Part shown: piece by piece, positions 38,805 through 47,439 of the stretch
Layout of the letters: the number at the start of each line of letters is the position of its first letter
Position numbering within the stretch: position 1 is the first letter of the stretch
DNA from: Pseudomonas denitrificans (nom. rej.)
Lineage (GTDB): Bacteria > Pseudomonadota > Gammaproteobacteria > Pseudomonadales > Pseudomonadaceae
Length of the DNA: 64,000 nt
NCBI RefSeq assembly: GCF_008807415.1
Contig: NZ_CP043626.1
Location: 2,046,001-2,110,000, forward strand
Direction of reading: 5' to 3'
The notes under the pieces: model-generated
The model's database searches: none
What the model was told of the DNA's origin: nothing
What the model saw: only the letters and a program-made list of their open reading frames with translations
Program-made: the position numbers and the translations under genes

Positions 38805-40035
38805 AGCGGGTCCTGCAGTTGCTGCTGATGCTGCTCGCCACTGCCGCGTATGCAGACGGACCACAATTGCGCGTCGAAGCCCAGCTCATCCCCGATTCCA
38901 AGGTAAGTCTCGGCGCGACGCTGGCGCTGCAACTGGACGTACTGACGGACACCTGGTTCACCGCCGCGCCGCAGCTCCCTGCCCTCCATCTGCCAGGCAC
39001 CCGCGTGGCCGAGCCAGCCGGCTCCCCCGTGCACCTGACGGTGGAGCGTGACGGGCAGACCTTCTTTGGCCTGCGTTACCAGTACCGGATCACGCCCCGT
39101 CAGGCGCAGCGTTTCGAGATTCCCGCGCTCCAGGTCAGCGCACAGGTCGGGCAAGCCACGGCCACGCTTCACGCCAACAGCCGGCCGTTGAGCTTCGGGG
39201 TATCGCCCGCACCGGACGACGGCGCCCGCCTGGTCGCCGACTCGGTGCAACTGCAGCAGGTTCTGCGACCGCCCGTGGCTGCATTTCAGGTGGGCGACAG
39301 CCTGGAGCGCCGCGTCGAGCTGCGGGTACGGGCGCGCCAATGGAGCTTTTGCCTCCCGCCGAATTCGCCGCCGTGGAAGGCACCCGCCAGTACCCGAACC
39401 CCGTCCGACTGCAGGAGCTCGACGACGGGCGCGGCCACAGCGATGGCGCGCTGCGTGTCGACAGCGTCGCCTATCAGTTCGAGCGCGCGGGACGCATCGA
39501 GTTGCCGCCGCAGGAACTGCGCTGGCGGCAAGCCAGCAACGGCGAACTGCACGTGGAGCACCTGCCGGGCCTGACGTTGGAAGTGGCCGCACCACCGCCT
39601 TCGGTGAACCACAGGGCGTGGCGCGATCGATTGGGGCTGTGGATCGAGCGTCACGCGCTGGTGGGCCTGCTGCTGGTCGGCAGTCTGGCGCTGGGCTGGC
39701 ACTGGCTGGCCGTGCCCGCCGCGGCGTTCCTGCAATCGCTGCAGCGACTCGTCAGCCGGCTGCGCCAACGCTACCAGCACTCGGAACATCGGGCCTGGCG
39801 TCGGCTGCACCGGCAACTGCAGCAGCGGCCTGCGCGGCTGGATGGTCTCTACCTCTGGCTGCAGAGGCAGCAGGTGCGCTCGACCGAGCTGCAACGAACC
39901 CTGCGCCTGCTGTACGGCAGTACACCCGATGCCGAACGGGGCCTGCGCGTGCTGCGTGGACTGCTGCCAAAACTGCGCCGTCAGCGTGGCGAGCGGAAAC
40001 CCCGTCCGCCCGCGTTGCGCAAGCTCAACCCCTAG
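38801..40035 (+). CDS. BatD-type membrane-anchored protein, apparent frameshift
   Basis: BatD-like protein with signal peptide (VLQLLLMLLATAAYA), beta-rich periplasmic domains (LDVLTDTWFTAAPQLP, TFFGLRYQYRITPRQA) and a membrane helix near the C-terminus (VGLLLVGSLALGWHW). The frame breaks at the GGG run 39330-39332: upstream frame ends ERRVELRVR, and one extra G reads GAPMELLPPAEFAAVEGTRQ, continuing to the stop at 40035 for 411 residues. It closes the MoxR operon and is convergent with the LysR gene, overlapping its end by 4 bases. Confidence 0.83.
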
Positions 40036-40931
40036 CCTTCCGCGGCCAGCAACTCTACCGCCACATCGCGGAACTGCCGCACCACGCGGCTCTCGTTATC
40101 CGGGTTGTAGACCAGGGCGAGTGCCACGGTGCGCTCCTGGTGCGGGGTTTCCAGCTCGAGGAAGCACACCGGCGCCGATGAGTTGCGCGCATGCAGCGCC
40201 GGCACCAGCGCCACCCCCAGACCGCACGCCACCAGGCTGATGGCCGCCTGTACCTGGGTGGTGGAATGCACCAGTTGCGGCACGAACCCCGCCGCCTGGC
40301 AAAGCTGCAGCAGCACGTAGTGCAGGCCTTCGGTGTGCGGGTAATCGATCAGCGGCTGGTCGGCGACTTCCGCCAGGTGCACGCGGCTACGCCCACTCTG
40401 GGCCAGCGGGCTGTCCTGCGGGACCACCAGCATCATCGGCTCCCACACCAGCGGGATCAGCTTCAGCGCCGTCGGCTGGGGCAGTGGGAAACGCACCAGA
40501 CCGACATCGGCGCCGCCATTCTCCACCAGTTCCAGCACGCCGCTGGAAGGCAGCTCGCGCAGCTCCAGGGCAATGCCCGGATAGCGCCGGCGGAACTCCG
40601 GAATCAGCTGTGGGATCAGCGAAAGCGTCGCCGAGCCGACCGAACCCAGCGTCAATTGCCCGCGTTCCCCGGCGCCGGCCTCAAGCGCGTAGCGCCGCGC
40701 CTGCTGCAAGTGCAGCAACGCCTTGCGCAGCTCCGGCAGGACCGCCTCGCCGGCTTCGGTGAGGGCCACCTGGCGCGTGGTGCGCTCGAACAGCGGCAGG
40801 CCGATCTCCTCCTCCAGCTTGCGGATCGACACCGACAGCGGCGGCTGGGACATGTGCAGGCGCTCGGCGGCCTCGCGGAAGTTCAGGGTCTCGGCCAGGG
40901 CGAGGAACTGGTGAATCTGGCGCAGCTCCAT
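40032..40931 (-). CDS. LysR-type regulator of the MaoC/ACAD/transporter operon
   Basis: A 299-residue LysR regulator. The HTH lies in residues 1-60 (MELRQIHQFLALAETLNFRE, then LSVSIRKLEEEIGLPLFERT). The effector domain starts near 90. It is divergent from the MaoC-like gene across a 110-base gap holding two inverted repeats. BenM/CatM-like features such as recognition of aromatic effectors cannot be judged from sequence. It most likely controls the operon at 41042-46358. Confidence 0.9.
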   Translation of the reverse strand: MELRQIHQFLALAETLNFREAAERLHMSQPPLSVSIRKLEEEIGLPLFERTTRQVALTEAGEAVLPELRKALLHLQQARRYALEAGAGERGQLTLGSVGSATLSLIPQLIPEFRRRYPGIALELRELPSSGVLELVENGGADVGLVRFPLPQPTALKLIPLVWEPMMLVVPQDSPLAQSGRSRVHLAEVADQPLIDYPHTEGLHYVLLQLCQAAGFVPQLVHSTTQVQAAISLVACGLGVALVPALHARNSSAPVCFLELETPHQERTVALALVYNPDNESRVVRQFRDVAVELLAAEG

Positions 40932-40933
40932 AC

Positions 40934-40975
40934 TGATACTCCATATGTATCAATCGTTCTCCAAATAATATTGGA
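40934..40975. promoter_or_regulatory. Two inverted repeats in a LysR divergent promoter
   Basis: TGATAC (40934-40939) pairs with GTATCA (40947-40952), and TCCAA (40960-40964) with TTGGA (40971-40975). The region is AT-rich compared with its surroundings. These are candidate recognition and activation sites for the divergent LysR protein. Confidence 0.6.
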
Positions 40976-41041
40976 TGAGTACGAGCCCTGCCCATAGCCT
41001 GACCCCACTCGACGACAACAATCCCAACAGGAGAGTGGTGC

Positions 41042-41515
41042 ATGGCGCACAACGAAATCGCCCTCGGGCAAGGCTACTACTGGCAGCAGATCGAAGCCGG
41101 CCAGCGTTTCCGCACCTTCCGCCGGACCGTCACCGAGACCGACCTGATCGGCTTCGTCGGCGTCACCGGGCAGACCGAAGTCATCTTCATCGACAGCACC
41201 TTCAACGGCGCCATCCAGGGCCGCCCGGTGCCGGCGGCGCTGAGCTACAGCCTGATCGAAGGCATCCTCATGCAGACCATGCTGCAAGGCACCGGCCTGG
41301 CCCTGCTGGAACTGCACAAGAGCGTGAAAGGCCCGGTGGTCGTAGGTGACACCCTGGAAGCCGTGGTGGAGATCGAGGACGTCCGCCCGACCTCGAAGAA
41401 CAACCGCGCCGTGGTCACCTCCCGCGTCTTCGTGCTCAACCAGCGCGAGGAAACGGTGATGGAGTACCAGGTCAAGCGCCTGCTCGCCGGCCGCCCCGAG
41501 CGGAGTGAAGGCTGA
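41042..41515 (+). CDS. MaoC/hot-dog domain protein lacking the hydratase Asp-His
   Basis: A 157-residue hot-dog protein resembling MaoC N-terminal or FAS1-dehydratase-like domains. In the region of the hydratase signature (GDxNPxH) it reads VTETDLIGFVGVTGQTEVIF, so the catalytic Asp and His are not there. RPVPAALSYSLIEGIL follows, and the C-terminal strand region is normal. It may be an acyl-CoA-binding partner or a thioesterase-like enzyme. It is the first gene of the operon, overlapping the next gene by one base (TGATG). Confidence 0.8.
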   Translation: MAHNEIALGQGYYWQQIEAGQRFRTFRRTVTETDLIGFVGVTGQTEVIFIDSTFNGAIQGRPVPAALSYSLIEGILMQTMLQGTGLALLELHKSVKGPVVVGDTLEAVVEIEDVRPTSKNNRAVVTSRVFVLNQREETVMEYQVKRLLAGRPERSEG

Positions 41516-42660
41516 TGCTCGAAGCCCTCGACTTCCACGCGCTGCCGGCGCGGCACGAGGCCTTGCGCGACGAGCTGCGCAGCTTCCTCGCCGAGCGCCT
41601 GCACGATTACCCCACCGACCTGCGGGCACGCAGCTGGCAAGGTTTCGACGCCGACTTCAGCCGTGCCCTGGCCGAGCGCGGCTGGGTCGGGCTGACCCTG
41701 CCGCGCGAGTATGGCGGCGCCGGCCTCGACCCGCTGGCGCGCTTCGTGGTGGTGGAAGAACTGCTCTGCGCCGGCGCGCCGGTAGCCGCGCATTGGATCG
41801 CCGACCGCCAGAGCGGCCCGCTGCTGCTGCGCTTTGGCAGCGAACAGCAGAAGCGCCAGCACCTGCCGGCGATCTGCCGTGGCGAGCAGTTCTTCTGCAT
41901 CGGCATGAGCGAACCGAACTCCGGCTCGGACCTGGCCAGCGTGCGCACCCGCGCCGAAGCCAATGCCGACGGCTGGCTGCTCAACGGGCAGAAGATCTGG
42001 ACCACCTACGCCCAGCACAGCCACTACATGATCGCCCTGGTGCGCACCTCCGGCAGCGCCCAGGACCGCCATCGCGGGCTGTCGCAGGTGCTGGTCGATC
42101 TGTCGCTGCCGGGCGTGAGCATCCGCCCGATCCGCGACCTGACCGGCGCCGAGCACTTCTGCGAAGTGTTCTTCGACAACGTGCAGCTGCCCGCCGGAGC
42201 GCTGGTCGGCGAGGAAGGCGACGGCTGGAAGCAGGTGACCGCCGAGCTGGCCTTCGAGCGCAGCGGGCCGGAGCGCATCTACTCCAGCATTGCCCTGCTC
42301 GATGCCTGGCTGGACTGGCTGCGCACCGACCCGCAGGCGGGCCAGGAGCGTCTATTGGGCCAACTGCTGGGCGAGCTGATGGTGCTGCGTGCGCTGTCGG
42401 TCAGCCTCGCCGCGCAACTGGCCGACGGCCGCAGCCCGGTAGTGGAAGCCGCGCTGGTGAAGGACCTGGGCACCAGCTTCGAACAATCCATCCCGACCCT
42501 GCTCGGCGACCTGCTGGGCGCGGTGCAGGGCGCCGCCGTCCCGCACCTGCTGCAACGCACCCTGGCCTACCTGGAACGCATGGCCCCGGTGTTCTCCCTG
42601 CGCGGCGGCACCCGCGAAATCCTCCGCGGCGTGATCGCCCGCGGCCTCGGCTTGCGATAG
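41515..42660 (+). CDS. Acyl-CoA dehydrogenase, catalytic subunit of a pair
   Basis: A 381-residue acyl-CoA dehydrogenase with IGMSEPNSGSDLASVRTRAE, LNGQKIWTTYAQHSHYM and a C-terminal FSLRGGTREILRGVIARGLG. The segment AFERSGPERIYSSIA carries Glu residues at the helix position used as base by this FadE29/ChsE-like group. It is followed 8 bases later by a shorter dehydrogenase, a pairing typical of alpha2beta2 heterotetramers that act on sterol or branched side chains. The start overlaps the previous stop (TGATG). Confidence 0.9.
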   Translation: MLEALDFHALPARHEALRDELRSFLAERLHDYPTDLRARSWQGFDADFSRALAERGWVGLTLPREYGGAGLDPLARFVVVEELLCAGAPVAAHWIADRQSGPLLLRFGSEQQKRQHLPAICRGEQFFCIGMSEPNSGSDLASVRTRAEANADGWLLNGQKIWTTYAQHSHYMIALVRTSGSAQDRHRGLSQVLVDLSLPGVSIRPIRDLTGAEHFCEVFFDNVQLPAGALVGEEGDGWKQVTAELAFERSGPERIYSSIALLDAWLDWLRTDPQAGQERLLGQLLGELMVLRALSVSLAAQLADGRSPVVEAALVKDLGTSFEQSIPTLLGDLLGAVQGAAVPHLLQRTLAYLERMAPVFSLRGGTREILRGVIARGLGLR

Positions 42661-42668
42661 GAATCCCC

Positions 42669-43667
42669 ATGAGCCTCGACAACCTCATTCTCGACGCCTT
42701 CGGCCAGTGGCTCGAAGGCGAAGTCAGCGCCGAGCGCGTGCGCCGCATCGACCTGGGCGAATCTGCCGACGGGCTGTGGCGCTCGCTGGCCGAACACGGC
42801 TTCGCCGACCTGCTGCTGCCCGAGGAACTCGGCGGCGCGGCGGCCAGTGCCGAAACCGCCTGCCACCTGCTGTTCGCCGCTGGCGGCGCGGCCCTGCCGC
42901 TGCCGTTGGCCAGCACCTGGTGGGCGCGCCTGGCGCTGGCCGAAGCTGGCCTCGCGCTGCCCGAAGGGCCCATCGCCCTGGCCAATGGCGAACGCGCTGG
43001 TCAGGGCCTGCGCTGCCATGCGGTGCCGTTTGCCGCGCAATCCCACTGGGTATTGGCGACGCTGCCGGAAGACGCCTGGCTAATGCCGGTGGATGGCGCA
43101 CAACGGCGGGCGGATGGCGTTCACGCCAGCAGCACCGAGGAACTGCATTGGCCGAGCCTGCCGGAGAACGCCCAGCGCCTGCCGCCAAATCGTGACTGGC
43201 GCGCCCTCGGCGCGGCCTTCAGCGCAGCGCTGATCGCCGGCGCCGCCGAGCGGGTACTGCAACTGACCCTGGACTACGCCACCACCCGCCAGCAGTTCGG
43301 CAAGCCGGTCGGCGGCTTCCAGGCCATCCAGCAACAGATCAGCGTGCTCGCCGAGGAAGTCTTCGCCGCGCGCATGGCGGCGCAACTGGCGCTGCGTGGG
43401 TCGACATGGCCGCAAGGCATCCCCGCCGCCGTGGCCAAGGCGCGCTGCAGCAGCGCGGCGGTGCGCATCTGCACCATCGCCCATGCCGTCTTCGGCGCCA
43501 TCGGCGTCACCGAGGAATGCGACCTGCAGCTCTACACCCGCCGCCTGTATGCCTGGCGTGCGGACTTCGGCAGCGAGGCGCACTGGCAGCCGCTGATCGG
43601 CCACGCAGCCCTGCGGGAGAGCGGCGACAGCCTGGCCTTCCTGCGTCGCCACCTGCCCGCAGCCTGA
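42669..43667 (+). CDS. Acyl-CoA dehydrogenase-like, short non-catalytic subunit
   Basis: A 332-residue acyl-CoA dehydrogenase homologue, about 50 residues shorter than its partner. The FAD-binding middle domain is reduced: no SEPxxGSD motif can be found, while the C-terminal helical domain is recognisable (YATTRQQFGKPVGGFQAIQQ, VFGAIGVTEECDLQLYTRR). It therefore fits the second subunit of a heteromeric enzyme, contributing part of the flavin site. ATG 42669 is used; a long overlapping frame starting earlier is an artefact. Operon position right after the catalytic subunit supports the pairing. Confidence 0.85.
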   Translation: MSLDNLILDAFGQWLEGEVSAERVRRIDLGESADGLWRSLAEHGFADLLLPEELGGAAASAETACHLLFAAGGAALPLPLASTWWARLALAEAGLALPEGPIALANGERAGQGLRCHAVPFAAQSHWVLATLPEDAWLMPVDGAQRRADGVHASSTEELHWPSLPENAQRLPPNRDWRALGAAFSAALIAGAAERVLQLTLDYATTRQQFGKPVGGFQAIQQQISVLAEEVFAARMAAQLALRGSTWPQGIPAAVAKARCSSAAVRICTIAHAVFGAIGVTEECDLQLYTRRLYAWRADFGSEAHWQPLIGHAALRESGDSLAFLRRHLPAA

Positions 43668-43682
43668 GCCGTACCCCTCATA

Positions 43683-43712
43683 ACCGTGCTTCTCAAAACC
43701 GTGCTTCTCAAA
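43683..43712 (+). repeat. Two tandem 15-base repeats before the transporter gene
   Basis: ACCGTGCTTCTCAAA occurs twice in direct succession, followed by the Shine-Dalgarno sequence GGAG of the transporter gene. Significance unknown; replication slippage could produce it. Confidence 0.7.
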
Positions 43713-43734
43713 ACAATGACAATGGAGAACACCG

Positions 43735-45057
43735 ATGGCCCACCTTCTCAGCCAACCGCATCGCGCCGCTTCAACGAGCGCGGCTGCCAGCGCCCGGCCC
43801 ATCGCCTGGCGCACCATCATCGCCGGCAGCGTCGGCAACACCGTGGAATGGTTCGACTGGACGGTCTACACCGCCTTCGCGCTCTACTTCAGCCACCAGT
43901 TCTTCCCCTCGGACAATGAGACCACCGCCCTGCTCGCCTCCTTCGCGGTGTTCGCCATCGGCTTCGCCATGCGCCCGCTGGGCGGCTGGCTGATCGGCAT
44001 CTTCAATGACCGCGCCGGGCGCAAGGCGGCGCTCAACCTGACCATCCTGATGATGGCGCTGCCCTCGCTGCTGATCAGCCTGATGCCGACCTATTCCACC
44101 ATCGGCATCGCCGCGCCCGTGCTGATGGTAGTGGCGCGCATGGTCCAGGGGCTCTCGGTAGGCGGCGAGTACGGCGCCGCCGCGACCTTCCTAGCCGAAT
44201 CGGCGCCGGCCAGCCAGCGTGGCCTGTACTCGGGTTTCTTCTTCGCCAGCATCGCCCTCGGGCTGCTGTTCGCCTCGGGCCTGGCCTGGGTGCTGAGCCA
44301 GTGGCTGAGCCGTGAACAGCTGATCGACTTCGGCTGGCGCATTCCGTTCTTCATCGGCGGCCTGGGCAGCCTCGCCGGCTTCTGGATTCGCCATGGTGTC
44401 GACGAGACCGCGGCCTTCCGCAGGAGCCAGGAGCAGCGCCGCGGCCAGCGCATCGAGCAGCCGCTGCGCACCCTCTGGCGCGAGCATCCGGAAGCCGTGA
44501 AACGCCTGGTCGGCATCAGCCTGCTGGGGGCCTTCGCCTTCTACCTGTTCGTCAGCTACCTGCCGGTCCACGCCATCCGCACCCTCGGCGTGGAGCCGGG
44601 CACTGCCTATGCCGCCAGCAGCCTGGCGCTGGTGGTGTTCATGATTTCCCAGCCGCTGTTCGGCTGGCTGTCCGACCGCATCGGCCGCCGCCCGCAGCTG
44701 ATCGTCTTCGCCCTGGGCTACGCCGTCCTGCTCTATCCGGTGGTGCGTTCCATGGAGGCCTCGTTCACCTCGATCCTCGCCGTCGAACTGTTCGGCCTGC
44801 TGCTCTACGGGCTGTATTCGGCCATCGCCCCGGCGATCAAGTCGGAGCTGTTCAGCACCGATATCCGCGCCCTGGGCATCGGCCTGCCGTACAACCTGGT
44901 GGTGGCGATCTTCGGCGGCACCACGCCCTACCTGATGACCTGGTTGCAGAGCCGTGGCCACGAACAGTGGTTCCTGGTCTACGTCTCGGTCATGGCGGTG
45001 ATCACCCTGGTGGCCTTCGTGCGCATGCCCGAAACCCGCGGCAAAGACCTGCACTGA
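43735..45057 (+). CDS. MHS-family MFS transporter (metabolite:H+ symporter)
   Basis: A 440-residue, 12-helix MFS protein. IIAGSVGNTVEWFDWTVYTA is the typical N-terminal motif of the metabolite:H+ symporter group (KgtP, ShiA, ProP relatives), and GGWLIGIFNDRAGRKAALN is the loop 2-3 motif. ARMVQGLSVGGEYGAAATFL is the conserved fourth helix. GGAG lies 7 bases before ATG 43735. It probably imports the organic acid consumed by the operon. Confidence 0.9.
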   Translation: MAHLLSQPHRAASTSAAASARPIAWRTIIAGSVGNTVEWFDWTVYTAFALYFSHQFFPSDNETTALLASFAVFAIGFAMRPLGGWLIGIFNDRAGRKAALNLTILMMALPSLLISLMPTYSTIGIAAPVLMVVARMVQGLSVGGEYGAAATFLAESAPASQRGLYSGFFFASIALGLLFASGLAWVLSQWLSREQLIDFGWRIPFFIGGLGSLAGFWIRHGVDETAAFRRSQEQRRGQRIEQPLRTLWREHPEAVKRLVGISLLGAFAFYLFVSYLPVHAIRTLGVEPGTAYAASSLALVVFMISQPLFGWLSDRIGRRPQLIVFALGYAVLLYPVVRSMEASFTSILAVELFGLLLYGLYSAIAPAIKSELFSTDIRALGIGLPYNLVVAIFGGTTPYLMTWLQSRGHEQWFLVYVSVMAVITLVAFVRMPETRGKDLH

Positions 45058-45083
45058 AGCCCCGCAGCGAACTGGAGAGAAGC

Positions 45084-46358
45084 ATGAGCAACACTCAACA
45101 GCACGGCCCGCTCTCGGGCCTGCGCGTCCTCGACCTCTCGCGGGTCCTTGCCGGGCCCTGGGCCACGCAGATACTCGGTGACCTGGGGGCGGACGTGATC
45201 AAGGTCGAGCGCCCCACCCGGCGCGACGACACCCGCACCTGGGGCCCGCCCTTCCTGGAAGACAGCAGCCCCACCTGGGACGCCGCCTACTACTTCTGCG
45301 CCAACCGCAACAAGCGCGCCATCGCCGTGGACTTCGGCCACCCCGACGGCGCGGCGCTGCTGCGCCGGCTGGCCACCTCGGCAGACATACTGGTGGAGAA
45401 CTACAAGGTCGGCACCCTGGCGCGCTACGGCCTGGATTACGTCGCGCTCAAGGCACTGAACCCGAAGCTGATCTACTGCTCGGTCACCGGCTTCGGCCAG
45501 ACAGGCCCCTATGCCGGGCGCGGCGGCTACGACTTCCTGGTGCAGGGCATGAGCGGGCTGATGAGCATCACCGGGCGCCGCGACGACGAACCCGGCGCCG
45601 GGCCGCTGAAGGTCGGCCTGCCGGTGAGCGACCTGTTCTGTGGCCTGTACGCGACCATCTCGATCCTCGCTGCGCTGAACCATCGCCACGCCAGCGGCGA
45701 AGGCCAGCACATCGATTGCGCGCTGCTCGACAGCCAGCTGTCGCTGATGGCCAACCAGGCGATGAACCATCTGGTCAGCGGGCAGGTGCCGCAGCGCCTG
45801 GGCAACGCCCACCCCAACGTGGTGCCGTATCGCGACTTCGCCTGCAACGACGACTACATCCTCGTCGCCTGCGGCTCCGACGGGCAGTTCCAGGCGCTGT
45901 GCCGCCTCCTCGGCCGTGACGACCTTGGCGACGACCCACGCTTCACCCGCAACCCTGGCCGCAGCCAGCACCGCCGCGAACTGGAAGTGGAACTGGCAAA
46001 AAGCATCTCCGGCTGGCATGCCGCCGACCTGCTGGCCGCCATGGAAAAGGCCGGCGTGCCCGGCGGCCCGATCAACAACCTGCAGCAGGCCCTCGCCGAT
46101 CCGCAGGTACAGGCCCGCGGCCTGTTGCAGACCCTGACCCGGCAGGACGGCACCGAAGTCACCCTGCTCGGCTACCCGGCACGCTTCTCCGCCTCGCCGC
46201 CCACCTACCGCCTGGCGCCGCCGATGTTCGCCCAGGACACCGCGCAGGTACTGGCCGAGCAACTGGGGCTGGCCACCGAGCAACTGGCGGAACTGGCCAG
46301 CAAGGGCGCGATCGCCCTAGCCCAACCACTGGCCGAGCCCGTCTCGCAGGTGGGCTGA
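45084..46358 (+). CDS. Family III CoA-transferase (CaiB/BaiF)
   Basis: A 424-residue CoA-transferase. LSGLRVLDLSRVLAGPWATQ at the N-terminus and VTGFGQTGPYAGRGGYDFLV with the expected catalytic Asp of the YD motif, then GMSGLMSITG. It differs from the racemase at 15006 by lacking the GHDINY motif. The start ATG 45084 follows GGAGAG. Last gene of the operon; it would activate the imported acid by CoA transfer. The donor and acceptor are unknown; succinyl-CoA is common as donor. Confidence 0.88.
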   Translation: MSNTQQHGPLSGLRVLDLSRVLAGPWATQILGDLGADVIKVERPTRRDDTRTWGPPFLEDSSPTWDAAYYFCANRNKRAIAVDFGHPDGAALLRRLATSADILVENYKVGTLARYGLDYVALKALNPKLIYCSVTGFGQTGPYAGRGGYDFLVQGMSGLMSITGRRDDEPGAGPLKVGLPVSDLFCGLYATISILAALNHRHASGEGQHIDCALLDSQLSLMANQAMNHLVSGQVPQRLGNAHPNVVPYRDFACNDDYILVACGSDGQFQALCRLLGRDDLGDDPRFTRNPGRSQHRRELEVELAKSISGWHAADLLAAMEKAGVPGGPINNLQQALADPQVQARGLLQTLTRQDGTEVTLLGYPARFSASPPTYRLAPPMFAQDTAQVLAEQLGLATEQLAELASKGAIALAQPLAEPVSQVG

Positions 46359-46454
46359 GCCGCCGGCTTTGCATTCCCTCGCCTCGATCAATATGATGCA
46401 TATATGTTTTGTAATGTTTCATAGCGAATTGCGTCAGAGAGAGGCGAGAGAATC

Positions 46455-46664
46455 ATGGGCATCATCAACCTGGATGACGACCTGCACGACCAGTTGCGCC
46501 GCGCCAGCTCCGTGGCCTGCCGGTCGATCAACGCCCAGGCGGCGTTCTGGATCAAGATCGGCATGCTCTGCGAGCTGGAACCGACCCTGAGCTTCAACGA
46601 GATCATTACCCGCGAACTGCAGGAAGCCGGGGTCAAATACTCCGCCGCGGGAGGCGCCAAGTGA
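46455..46664 (+). CDS. ParD-like antitoxin-type protein
   Basis: A 69-residue protein of the ParD-like family (short N-terminal strand GIINLDDDLHDQLRRASSVA with ribbon-helix-helix character). The RSINAQAAFWIKIG segment fits the second helix. No toxin gene is adjacent; instead it overlaps the methionine aminopeptidase gene by 4 bases, an association found in several proteobacteria. The upstream gap is AT-rich (ATATGATGCATATATG at about 46390-46405), likely its promoter and autoregulatory site. Confidence 0.82.
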   Translation: MGIINLDDDLHDQLRRASSVACRSINAQAAFWIKIGMLCELEPTLSFNEIITRELQEAGVKYSAAGGAK

Positions 46665-47431
46665 CCAAGACTCCCGCGGAACTGGCACTGATGGCCGAAT
46701 CCGGCCGGTTGCTGGCGAAGGTCTTCGGCTTCGTCGACACGCTGGCGCTGGAAGGCATGACGACCCTGGAAGTGAACGACCGGGTCGAGCGCTACATCGT
46801 CGATGAGCTGCACGCGCGGCCGGCCAGCAAGGGCCAGTACGGCTTTGCCTACGTGCTCAACTCCTCGCGCAACCAGGTGGTCTGCCATGGCGTGCCGTCC
46901 GAGGCGGACCGCCTGCAGGACGGCGACATCGTCAACTTCGACATCACCCTGGAGAAAAACGGCTTCATCGCCGATTCGAGCAAGACCTACCTGATCGGCA
47001 ATGTCTCCCCCGCTGCCCGGCGGCTGGTGGAGATCACCTACGAGGCGATGTGGAAAGGCATCCGCGCGGTGAAGCCCGGCGCGCGCCTGGGCGACGTCGG
47101 CCACGCCATCGAGCGGCACGCCCGGCAGCACGGCTACACCGTGGTCGAGGACTACTGCGGCCACGGCATCGGCCGCGAGATGCACGAGCCGCCGCAGGTA
47201 CTGCACTTCGGCCGCCCGCGCACCGGGCAGGTGTTGCGCGAAGGCATGACCTTCACCATCGAGCCCATGCTCAACCAGGGCCATTCCGGGGTGAAAACCC
47301 TGGCGGACGAATGGACCGTGGTCACCCTAGACGGCAAGCTCTCCGCGCAGTTCGAACACACCGTGGCGGTGACCGCCACGGGCTTCGAAGTCCTCACGCT
47401 GCGCCCCGAGGAGCGCAACGCCGGCTACTGA
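46661..47431 (+). CDS. map: Type I methionine aminopeptidase
   Basis: A 256-residue methionine aminopeptidase that removes N-terminal Met from nascent proteins. All five metal ligands are present: Asp94 (NFDITLE), Asp105 (FIADSSKTY), His168 (CGHGIGREMHEPP), Glu201 (TIEPML) and Glu232 (FEHTVAVT); His76 (VCHGVPS) is the substrate-binding His. It is probably a second copy beside the housekeeping map gene, which in pseudomonads lies near rpsB; that gene is not in this window. It overlaps the ParD-like gene by 4 bases. Confidence 0.9.
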   Translation: MTKTPAELALMAESGRLLAKVFGFVDTLALEGMTTLEVNDRVERYIVDELHARPASKGQYGFAYVLNSSRNQVVCHGVPSEADRLQDGDIVNFDITLEKNGFIADSSKTYLIGNVSPAARRLVEITYEAMWKGIRAVKPGARLGDVGHAIERHARQHGYTVVEDYCGHGIGREMHEPPQVLHFGRPRTGQVLREGMTFTIEPMLNQGHSGVKTLADEWTVVTLDGKLSAQFEHTVAVTATGFEVLTLRPEERNAGY

Positions 47432-47439
47432 TGCGCCGC

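Noticed and set aside
41505..43667. A 720-codon frame spanning two acyl-CoA dehydrogenase genes
   Set aside because: Only its last 332 codons are a real gene starting at 42669. The first part is an out-of-frame reading of the catalytic dehydrogenase gene.
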